DNA of 38,955 nucleotides, taken from the NCBI GenBank assembly GCA_947626915.1, contig CANQUA010000029.1, positions 1 through 38,955 on the forward strand, given 5' to 3'. The stretch's first letter is position 1; the number at the start of each line of letters is the position of its first letter. The position numbers and the translations under genes are program-made. The notes below the pieces were generated by a model. That model saw only the letters and a program-made list of their open reading frames with translations. It had not been told where the DNA came from and made no database searches. Source of the DNA: an uncultured Lachnospiraceae bacterium (GTDB lineage Bacteria; Bacillota; Clostridia; Lachnospirales; Lachnospiraceae). Positions 32,881 to 38,955 of the stretch are shown in pieces.

Positions 32881-33981
32881 TCAATCTGCCAGTTTCTTCT
32901 CATCCGTGTACCGCAGTCCCTGCAGTTCCTCCTCCGGAATCGTCTCGATCCCGTTCAGATATAACCTGGCCTTTTCGTATTTTAATTCCTCCGCCGCATA
33001 TCTTAAGGTCGCGATCAGCTGACGGCGGCTTCCCTTCCGCAGCCAGATCTTGCTGGCCCGGAACAGGCTCTCGCCGTCCCCGTACCGCTCCCCGCAGCCC
33101 AGGTAATACGCCAGGGCCTCCGTATAAGCCTTATCTGCCATTTCCCGCTCGGCGGCTTTTCTCCAGTCCGGCTCCCTGTTTCGGGCAATCTCCCAGCCCT
33201 GCCGGGCTTTCTGCAGATCCTGCCCGAACATGGAATACCGGCTGGCGTACAAATGGGACAGCATCAGCGCGGACGGTACATACGGGACCGCCCGCGCTGC
33301 CCCCAGCCGCAAAAGCGTTTCCGCCTGATGGCCGTCCTCCCGGATCATACATTCCACCGCGTCCCGGTACAGCCTGTCCGCCGAAAGCTTCACACTGCGC
33401 CTGCAGCATTTCTTCAGCTGCCCTTCGATCTCTTCGTAATAATCCGTCAGGCGATCGCCGGCCAGCCTGTACCGGATGCGGGTCTTCTCATTGTTTTTAT
33501 TGACAAAAGAATTCATAAACAGCGTCATCATCCGGGATTTTTCCGCTTTCTGTTCGCTGCTTAAGGAAGACCGCTCAATCTCCCGCCGCATATCGGCGTA
33601 CAGGTCCGCGATATCGCCGATCTCTTCCGCCTCCACCGCGATAAACCCTACCTCTTCCCCGAAATGGGCGTTTTTCGTTTCCTCCGAAACGGCCGTCTGC
33701 AGCTCTTCAAAACAGTTCGCACTGGTCAGGGACCGTCTGCTTACATAAAATAAAAGAATCTCGCAGTTATATCCCCGGATCGCCCTCAGCGCGTCATTTT
33801 TCCATGTACTTTCTTTATCGCCCAGATTCGGCTGATCGATCCACACATTGTATCCCCGCTTCTGAAGTTCCAGGGCGTCCTGCCACGCGACCGCCTGATC
33901 GCCGCTCTGATAGCTGATAAATACATACGGTCTCTCTTTATAATATGGAAGAAGCTGCCTGAGCATCTCACTGCGCTCCAT
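32881..33981 (-). CDS. TIR-domain protein with helical-repeat C terminus
   Basis: A 366-residue protein. Residues 17-150 are a TIR domain: YVFISYQSGDQAVAW (19-33), GYNVWIDQ (43-50), EILLFYVSRRSL, then SANCFEEL, where E93 aligns with the catalytic Glu of NAD-cleaving TIRs. This makes NADase activity possible. Residues about 205-340 are helical and resemble TPR/Sel1-type repeats, likely for partner binding. There is no signal peptide or membrane segment. ATG 33981 has GAGGGGAT at 8 bp; the longer frame to 34008 runs into the leader. It is first in a three-gene operon with its own strong promoter. Confidence 0.87.
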   Translation of the reverse strand: MERSEMLRQLLPYYKERPYVFISYQSGDQAVAWQDALELQKRGYNVWIDQPNLGDKESTWKNDALRAIRGYNCEILLFYVSRRSLTSANCFEELQTAVSEETKNAHFGEEVGFIAVEAEEIGDIADLYADMRREIERSSLSSEQKAEKSRMMTLFMNSFVNKNNEKTRIRYRLAGDRLTDYYEEIEGQLKKCCRRSVKLSADRLYRDAVECMIREDGHQAETLLRLGAARAVPYVPSALMLSHLYASRYSMFGQDLQKARQGWEIARNREPDWRKAAEREMADKAYTEALAYYLGCGERYGDGESLFRASKIWLRKGSRRQLIATLRYAAEELKYEKARLYLNGIETIPEEELQGLRYTDEKKLAD

Positions 33982-34022
33982 GAAGATATCCCCTCTCACT
34001 GCCGGCAAAATTATACATTTTT

Positions 34023-34051
34023 ATTATATAACCGCCCGCAAACCGCGTCAA
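34023..34051 (-). promoter_or_regulatory. Promoter of the TIR operon
   Basis: TTGACG (34046-34051), exactly 17 bp, TATAAT (34023-34028), about 42 bp before the TIR start. This is a near-consensus promoter, so the operon is probably transcribed steadily. Confidence 0.85.
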
Positions 34052-34222
34052 GAAAATCTTTGGGGCGGCGGTTCCCGGCGGCCGCCCCGGAATTTATGCT
34101 TTATTTATATTTCGTTTATTATTATTTTATGGTTTCATAACATATTGTTCACAGAACCGCACTAGACTACGGACGAATTAAAAAAGAATCTCAATCTGAA
34201 TACACAGGGGGAACTATAAGAT

Positions 34223-35533
34223 ATGCTGATATTGATCCAATTATCCGTCGCCATGTTCGGCGGACTTCTTATGTCAAGGCTGGCCAAAAAGGTCAAACTG
34301 CCTGCCGTCACCGCCTATCTGACGGCAGGTATTCTGTTGGGGCCGTTCTGCATCGGCGCTCTGAAAGCCCAGGGGATCGGCTTCACTTCCCTGGAGGAAG
34401 TAGAGAGCCTCGACCTGATCTCCCAGGTGGCGCTGGGCTTCATCGCGTTTACGATCGGAAACGAATTCCGTCTGGAGCAGCTGAAGCATATGGGCCGCCA
34501 GGCGATCACCGTGGGGATCCTGCAGGCCGTCGTTACCACGGCGCTGGTGGACGTCTGCCTTCTGGCGCTGCATTTCGTCCTTCCGGACGTCATTTCGGTC
34601 TCCTCCGCCATCACCCTGGGCGCGATCGCAGCCGCCACGGCTCCCGCGGCGACCTTAATGGTGGTCCACCAGTACAAAGCGGACGGTCCTCTGACCAAGC
34701 TGCTTCTGCTGGTGGTCGCGATCGACGACGCCGTCGGCCTGGTCCTTTTCGCGGCTTCGTTCGGGATCGCCTCCGCCCTGGAGAAAGGCGTGATCAATCT
34801 GACCAGCATCCTGATCGAGCCGATCCTGGAGATCGTGCTGTCGCTGCTTCTGGGCACGGCGGCCGGCTGGCTGCTCCACCGGTTTGAAAAATACTTCCAT
34901 TCCGGCAGCAAGCGCCTGTCCCTTTCCATCTGCTGCGTCCTGCTCACGGTCGGCGTATCCATGGCGCAGTTCGACGTCGGAGGCGTCCACATCGGCTTCA
35001 GCCTGCTGCTGGTCTGCATGATGGCGGGCACGGTCTTCTGCAATATCTGCGATTTTTCGGAAGGCCTGATGGAACGCATCGACGACTGGACGGCTCCTGT
35101 CTACATCCTGTTCTTCGTGCTTTCCGGCGCGGAACTGAACCTGCAGATCCTGACCCAGCCGATGGTGCTGCTGATCGGAGCGGTATACATCCTCGGCCGT
35201 TCGTTCGGCAAATATTTCGGCGCTTACGGAAGCTGCGTCCTGACCAAATGCAGTCCCAGCATCACCAAATACCTGGGGATCACGCTGCTGCCCCAGGCGG
35301 GCGTCTCCCTGGGAATGGCCCTGACCGCCCAGCAGCTCCAGGACGGCCCGACCATCCGCAATGTGATCCTGTTTTCCGTGCTGGTATACGAGCTGATCGG
35401 ACCGGCCCTGACCAAACGGTCGCTGATGGCTGCCGGCGAGATCCACACCGAGGGGCGGACCGACGCGCGCCGCAGGAACCAGCCGGTCACGCTGTTCCAT
35501 CTCGGACACCACGAAACCGCAAACGGCAAATAA
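34223..35533 (+). CDS. CPA2-type cation/proton antiporter
   Basis: A 436-residue membrane protein with about 12 hydrophobic segments, of the Kef/NapA-like CPA2 group that exchanges Na+ or K+ for H+. The first segments hold LPAVTAYLTAGILLGP. The ion-site helices include ATAPAATLMV and VAIDDAVGLVLFA (the double Asp expected of electrogenic members). The last ~40 residues are a polar cytoplasmic tail; no RCK/TrkA domain is attached. AGGGGGA lies about 8 bp before the ATG. It is divergent from the TIR operon and ends at a strong terminator. The ion is not determined. Confidence 0.88.
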   Translation: MLILIQLSVAMFGGLLMSRLAKKVKLPAVTAYLTAGILLGPFCIGALKAQGIGFTSLEEVESLDLISQVALGFIAFTIGNEFRLEQLKHMGRQAITVGILQAVVTTALVDVCLLALHFVLPDVISVSSAITLGAIAAATAPAATLMVVHQYKADGPLTKLLLLVVAIDDAVGLVLFAASFGIASALEKGVINLTSILIEPILEIVLSLLLGTAAGWLLHRFEKYFHSGSKRLSLSICCVLLTVGVSMAQFDVGGVHIGFSLLLVCMMAGTVFCNICDFSEGLMERIDDWTAPVYILFFVLSGAELNLQILTQPMVLLIGAVYILGRSFGKYFGAYGSCVLTKCSPSITKYLGITLLPQAGVSLGMALTAQQLQDGPTIRNVILFSVLVYELIGPALTKRSLMAAGEIHTEGRTDARRRNQPVTLFHLGHHETANGK

Positions 35534-35553
35534 CCCCCGCCCACGAAAGCATG

Positions 35554-35600
35554 AAACGCTTCGCAGATACGCGTCCCGCGCAGCCTGCGAAGCGTTTTTT
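35554..35600 (+). terminator. Intrinsic terminator after the antiporter gene
   Basis: AAACGCTTCGCAG (35554-35566) pairs with CTGCGAAGCGTTT (35585-35597), followed by a T-run to 35600. The loop is 18 nt. Confidence 0.9.
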
Positions 35601-35636
35601 CAATTATGAAAACCGTGTCCTGCCTTTTGCTCCGGC

Positions 35637-35972
35637 TTACTGACAGTTTCCGCAGCTTCCCGAATCATTCACAGCGCCGTTATTCCCGGCCGGGTTGTCA
35701 AAGGCCGGATTCAGCGCATAGAAATTGCGGCTGTCCAGATGATCCTGCACGTCGCGCAGGGCTTCACCAAACCTCTGGAAATGCACGATCTCCCGCTCTC
35801 TGAGGAACCGCAGCGGATCGCAGACCTCCGGATCGGTGACGACCCGCAGGATATTGTCGTAGGTCGTGCGGGCCTTCTGCTCTGCTGCGACCCGGTCAGA
35901 ACAACCTGCGCCCAATCGCTTATGAACTCCCATGTTCCATTTCAAATCCAACGCCGGGAAACGCCCGGTCAT
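35637..35972 (-). pseudogene. C-terminal fragment of a manganese catalase (CotJC-type) gene
   Basis: The frame of up to 111 residues reads as the end of the Mn-catalase/CotJC ferritin-like family: LKWNMGVHKRLGAGCSDR, AAEQKARTTYDNIL, and FLREREIVHFQRFGEAL with the metal-ligand E and H (ReIvHFqRF). Full proteins run to about 190-270 residues. The N-terminal part with the first metal ligands is missing; a TGA lies three codons before the first Met and upstream sequence is not catalase-like. The C terminus (GSCGNCQ) appears native. It is best read as a 5'-truncated pseudogene beside a recombination or transfer boundary. Confidence 0.75.
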
Positions 35973-36083
35973 GGTCCGTCACGTTCCCAATGTCCTCCCC
36001 GCGCACTGTCCTATCGACCATACCTCTGTTTGCGGCGTCCCCGCTCCACAAAAAGAAACTGGATTTATACAAACTCTTTTGAC

Positions 36084-36112
36084 TTGTATTCCTCCAAAAA
36101 ACGAAATATAAT
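36084..36112 (+). promoter_or_regulatory. Promoter of the LytTR two-component operon
   Basis: TTGTAT (36084-36089), 17 bp, TATAAT (36107-36112). The leader is about 138 nt before the regulator start and holds no clear structure. Confidence 0.65.
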
Positions 36113-36256
36113 ATCCTACATGCGGAGCCGCAGTACAGATCCCACGCACAACTCCTGCTCTGCCGGGCGTACCGGACAGGACCGAAAAGGGACATCTGCG
36201 GCGTTTCCGAGAATGCGGACACAGGAACGGACGTCATACGAAACGGGGTGAACGGA

Positions 36257-36979
36257 TTGATAAAGATAGCGATATGCGACGATGAAAAGGAAGCCGTCCT
36301 GCAGCATGAGGACATTGTAAAAAGAAGTCTTAAGTCCTGCGGGATCGGTTACGAGATCGCGGCCTACACGAGGAGCAGCAATCTTCTCTCCGATATTGCG
36401 GACGATCACTTCTTCTTCGACCTGATCCTGCTGGACATCGAAATGCCCGGAGTGACAGGCATGGAGCTTACCGGGCAGATCAAGCCGCATCTGCCGAATG
36501 TGAAGATCATCTTTATCACATCCCATATCGAGTATGCGGTCGACGCGTTCGAGCTGTCTGTCTTCCGCTATGTGCCCAAGAGCGAGCTTGCGGACCGGCT
36601 GGTATCCGCGGTGACCGACGCGGCCAGGCTGATCGAGCTGGAAGCAGGTAAGGAATATAGGATTCAGGGGGCCGGACGCATGGAAAAAATACCGTACAAG
36701 GACATTTTCTATATCCGGCGCGACGGCGGCAAAAATGCGGTCATCTGCTCGCAGTCCGGCATTTCAAAAGTCAGAAAAAGCCTGCAGCAGGTTTATGAGG
36801 AACTGCAGACGCCGGAGTTTCTCTTCATTGACCGGGGCTGTATCGTGAATATCATTCAGATCATGAAGATCAGCGGCGATATGGCGTATCTCAAAAACGG
36901 CGAGGCGCTGCCAGTCAGCCGTTCCCATTTGCAGGAGGTAAAACGGCAGATCAATCAGTTCTGGGGGGCGCATATATGA
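36257..36979 (+). CDS. LytTR-family response regulator
   Basis: A 240-residue regulator. Residues 1-115 are a receiver domain: IAICDDEKEAV (D8, D9), the phosphorylated D60 in LILLDIEMPG, and Lys in FRYVPKSE. Residues about 135-240 are a LytTR DNA-binding domain: YKDIFYIRRDGGKN, FLFIDRGCIVNI and LPVSRSHLQEVK. This is the AgrA/VirR class, which binds short direct repeats near promoters. TTG 36257 is preferred because GGGGTG lies 6 bp before it; GTG 36248 is the alternative and has no such site. The stop overlaps the sensor-kinase start by 4 bp (ATGA). Confidence 0.9.
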   Translation: MIKIAICDDEKEAVLQHEDIVKRSLKSCGIGYEIAAYTRSSNLLSDIADDHFFFDLILLDIEMPGVTGMELTGQIKPHLPNVKIIFITSHIEYAVDAFELSVFRYVPKSELADRLVSAVTDAARLIELEAGKEYRIQGAGRMEKIPYKDIFYIRRDGGKNAVICSQSGISKVRKSLQQVYEELQTPEFLFIDRGCIVNIIQIMKISGDMAYLKNGEALPVSRSHLQEVKRQINQFWGAHI

Positions 36980-38262
36980 TGGAATGGTCTCAGGTGATCT
37001 CCTGTTCTTTCACAAACGGGATCCGGATCTTTGTGTGCATCTGGATGATAACCGCTCTCTTAACGCCACATAAAGTGGAAAAAAGTACCGTATGGCTGTC
37101 TCTGCTCTGCGGCACGGCTGCCGCGGCCCTATCCGTGTTCCCGATCCCGCCGATCGCCATAGCCGCACTGGAGATGGCGGCGATTCTTTGTGCGCTGCGT
37201 CTTCAATACAAATGCGAACTCCGGACGTCCGCGTTTCTTACTTTCTTTTTTGAAATAGCGGCCGCGCTGTGGGATTTCCTGTTTTCAGCAGGACTTGCGA
37301 TCCTGTTCCGCTACAGTACGCCGGACGGCGTTATAAGCGGCGGCAGGATCCCGGTGTGGCTCGTTCGGATCCTGATGCTCGGTCTTATGCCGTTCATTGC
37401 GGCGCGGAGAGAGAACGCTGAGAAACTGCTGGAGCGCTTCAGCTCCCTGTCCGCTGTGGCCGGAATGTTCGGCGTCCTGATTCTGACGGAGCAGACCGTC
37501 GTTCCGCTGCCAGACGGCCAGCTTGCGACCTGGGTGATCCTCTCCGGCGTTCTTTTAATGGCCGTACTGTTTTATCGGGTCAGCCGTCAGTATGAAATGG
37601 AGCAAACGATCGCGCAGCTGGAAACCGAAAAAAATGCTCTGCTGGAGCGCGACTATCGGACATTGAGCGACACCTACGCCGCCAACGCCAAATTGTACCA
37701 CGATTTTCATAACCACATGAATGTCCTGCACCGCTATTTGTCAGCGGGCAGCACCGGCGCGGCGATCCGTTATCTGGAGGATCTGCGTTCCCCTGTGCAG
37801 ACGATCGCAGAGACCGCCTGGACCGGAGACGAAGCGATCGACCGTCTGATCCACAGCAAGATCGCCCTTGCCCTCTCCCGAAGCATCCGGGTAAACACGA
37901 ACATTGAATTTCCCCGCCACACCAATCTGAAAAGCGTCGACCTGACGGCGATTTTAGGCAATCTCCTGGACAATGCCGTCGAAGCGGCCGGCAGCGCAGA
38001 GGACGACCTGCGTTTTATCCGCCTGACGATCCGCCGGATCAACGATATGCTGATCATTAAAGCGGAAAATGGGTGCGGCGCCGCGCCCTTGACGGCTGAC
38101 GGAGAGCTGCAGACTTCCAAGGCCGATAAAGCCCTGCACGGCTGGGGGCTGAAAAGCGTCCGCACCGCCGCCGGACATTACGACGGGACGGTCGAAACCG
38201 AGTACCGCGATCATACATTCCGCGCTGTGGTCACATTATCGTTTGAAGCGGTAAGCGTATAG
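36976..38262 (+). CDS. GHKL sensor histidine kinase (AgrC-like)
   Basis: A 428-residue membrane sensor. Residues about 10-200 hold six hydrophobic segments. After a coiled coil (205-235), the phosphorylation motif YHDFHNHMNVL places the His at 245 (DFHNH, the AgrC/ComD style). The ATP-binding GHKL domain follows, with N-box GNLLDNAVEA (N329, D332, N333) and a G-rich WGLKSV region near the end. This class usually senses a peptide or membrane signal. It forms an operon with the regulator; no processing or peptide gene of agrBD type is visible here. Confidence 0.9.
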   Translation: MMEWSQVISCSFTNGIRIFVCIWMITALLTPHKVEKSTVWLSLLCGTAAAALSVFPIPPIAIAALEMAAILCALRLQYKCELRTSAFLTFFFEIAAALWDFLFSAGLAILFRYSTPDGVISGGRIPVWLVRILMLGLMPFIAARRENAEKLLERFSSLSAVAGMFGVLILTEQTVVPLPDGQLATWVILSGVLLMAVLFYRVSRQYEMEQTIAQLETEKNALLERDYRTLSDTYAANAKLYHDFHNHMNVLHRYLSAGSTGAAIRYLEDLRSPVQTIAETAWTGDEAIDRLIHSKIALALSRSIRVNTNIEFPRHTNLKSVDLTAILGNLLDNAVEAAGSAEDDLRFIRLTIRRINDMLIIKAENGCGAAPLTADGELQTSKADKALHGWGLKSVRTAAGHYDGTVETEYRDHTFRAVVTLSFEAVSV

Positions 38263-38356
38263 CGTAATCATTCTTTTTCGGAGAAGCAGACTGCCTGTTG
38301 AAAACTGCATGACCGTCTGAAAGGGATATGTTCTCCGTCTCTTATTTTTAATAAAA

Positions 38357-38401
38357 CTCAAACAAAATTCAAAAACTTCACAAACATTCAAGACCTACAA
38401 T
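38357..38401 (+). promoter_or_regulatory. Phased-repeat promoter, likely target of the LytTR regulator
   Basis: A -10 TACAAT (38396-38401) has no good -35. Instead CTCA or TTCA boxes recur, with TCA at 38358, 38369, 38378 and 38388 (spacing 11, 9, 10 bp). On the other strand they read TTGAA or similar, facing one helix side. Such repeats in place of a -35 are typical for LytTR-activated promoters. It precedes ATG 38455 by about 55 bp. Regulation by the neighbouring system is inferred. Confidence 0.6.
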
Positions 38402-38454
38402 ACAGCCAGCAAGTGAGAAATCGCTTGAAATAAAAATCACGGAGGTTATCCGCT

Positions 38455-38823
38455 ATGAAAAAGAAAAACTTTGTTACCCTTATCATGAGCGTTATTGGGG
38501 GCATCCTCTTTGCCCTCGGTATGTGCATGGCCCTGCTCCCGGAATGGGGCGCTATGTCACAGGGCGTTGTAATCGGTGCGGTCGGCGTGGTAATCCTGCT
38601 GGTCATGGTACTTGTCCGCAGGAAAATGGACGTAAAGCCTATGATCGTCCTGAACGGCAAGGCCATCGGAACAACGCTTCTCGGTGTCCTCGGCGCAATC
38701 GTTTTCGGCGCGGGAATGTGCATGGTCATGGTGTGGGATATGCTGGTCCGGGGCATTGTCGTTGGCATCGTCGGGATCGTCCTGCTGCTCTGCCTGATTC
38801 CCGTAATCAAAGGGTTGAAATAG
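38455..38823 (+). CDS. Internally duplicated four-helix membrane protein
   Basis: A 122-residue protein with about four hydrophobic segments in two similar halves. Half one carries GGILFALGMCMALLPE, then GVVIGAVGVVILL; half two carries GAIVFGAGMCMVMVWD, then GIVVGIVGIVLLL. The two share GMCM and the helix pattern, joined by a basic RRKMDVKP linker, so the gene probably arose by duplication of a helical hairpin. Function unknown. GGAGGT lies 8 bp before the ATG. It is the first gene after the phased-repeat promoter, suggesting it is an output of the LytTR system. Confidence 0.8.
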   Translation: MKKKNFVTLIMSVIGGILFALGMCMALLPEWGAMSQGVVIGAVGVVILLVMVLVRRKMDVKPMIVLNGKAIGTTLLGVLGAIVFGAGMCMVMVWDMLVRGIVVGIVGIVLLLCLIPVIKGLK

Positions 38824-38835
38824 GGGGTACAGACC

Positions 38836-38934
38836 ATGAAGAAGCTCATCATTCCCGCAATCGTAGCCGCCATAGCCGGTGCTGCAGCGGCAGTCATCGC
38901 GGTCATTCGCCGTAAAACGGCAAATCAATATTGA
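38836..38934 (+). CDS. 32-residue membrane peptide
   Basis: The frame starts MKKLIIPAIVAAIAGAAA, continues with a hydrophobic helix to about residue 22, and ends in a basic RRKTANQY tail. GGGGGT lies about 8 bp before the ATG. It lies 12 bp after the previous stop and is followed by a new AGGAGG, so it is in a tight operon. It has no obvious processing site of a secreted signal and could equally be a small regulatory membrane protein. Too short for a firm family call. Confidence 0.6.
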   Translation: MKKLIIPAIVAAIAGAAAAVIAVIRRKTANQY

Positions 38935-38940
38935 ACATAC

Positions 38941-38946
38941 AGGAGG
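38941..38946 (+). promoter_or_regulatory. Ribosome binding site of a gene beyond the window end
   Basis: AGGAGG lies just 6 bp after the stop of the 32-residue peptide, and the sequence ends 9 bp later. The operon evidently continues to the right. Confidence 0.7.
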
Positions 38947-38955
38947 ATTTTATCA

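Noticed and set aside
36120-36251. Leader peptide before the LytTR regulator
   Set aside because: An open frame ends in GTGA at the regulator, but it has no ribosome binding site and an unusual composition.

Overview
The window looks like a chromosomal segment of a GC-rich Firmicute of class Clostridia, most likely a Lachnospiraceae-type gut anaerobe. The reasons are sigma-A type promoters, AGGAGG ribosome binding sites, a T-box leader, a THF riboswitch, a PyrK/PyrD type 1B pathway, an ECF folate transporter subunit, a CotJC/Mn-catalase remnant of the spore-former type, and LytTR/GHKL signalling. Assignments rest on reading the sequence and recalling protein families. No database search was run.

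Layout. 1-7.9 kb: a tandem-GNAT protein, an Mrp-type P-loop ATPase, a folate ECF S-component under a THF riboswitch, an acyltransferase-3 membrane protein, a long M29-type aminopeptidase, two membrane proteins (one VanZ-like) and a 49-residue membrane peptide. 8-12.8 kb: a minus-strand pyrimidine block (two-domain Nudix, pyrF, pyrK, pyrD, pyrE). 13.1-17.1 kb: a helical-bundle protein, the manganese exporter MntP, and a PadR / HAAS(DUF1700) / membrane-protein operon whose promoter contains a perfect operator-like palindrome. 17.2-20.4 kb: a secreted cell-wall-binding-repeat protein and tyrS with its T-box. 20.4-21.2 kb: an AT-rich island with a broken PIN-domain gene and a small partner-like gene. 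21.2-26.8 kb: the envelope and translation operon pyrH-frr-uppS-cdsA-dxr-rseP. 27-29.9 kb: rarA, an HD-domain protein and a GNAT protein.

29.9-34.1 kb is the most unusual part. A strong promoter drives three tightly packed minus-strand genes: a TIR-domain protein with a helical-repeat tail, a 685-residue protein joining a PIN-like domain, a protein-kinase-like fold (apparently lacking the catalytic Asp) and eight CxxC knuckles, and a von Willebrand A protein with an intact MIDAS. This combination suggests a regulated NAD-linked effector or conflict system related to the vWA/kinase modules of TerY-type clusters, and it is the best candidate here for an undescribed system.

34.2-38.95 kb: a CPA2-type cation/proton antiporter, a fragment of a manganese catalase gene, a LytTR response regulator with its GHKL sensor kinase, and a probable target operon. 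That operon encodes an internally duplicated membrane protein and a 32-residue membrane peptide, and another gene begins just past the window end. Its promoter carries phased repeats in place of a -35 box. Several intergenic regions hold short GC-rich or pyrimidine-rich tandem repeats (53-bp, about 19-bp and 31-bp units).
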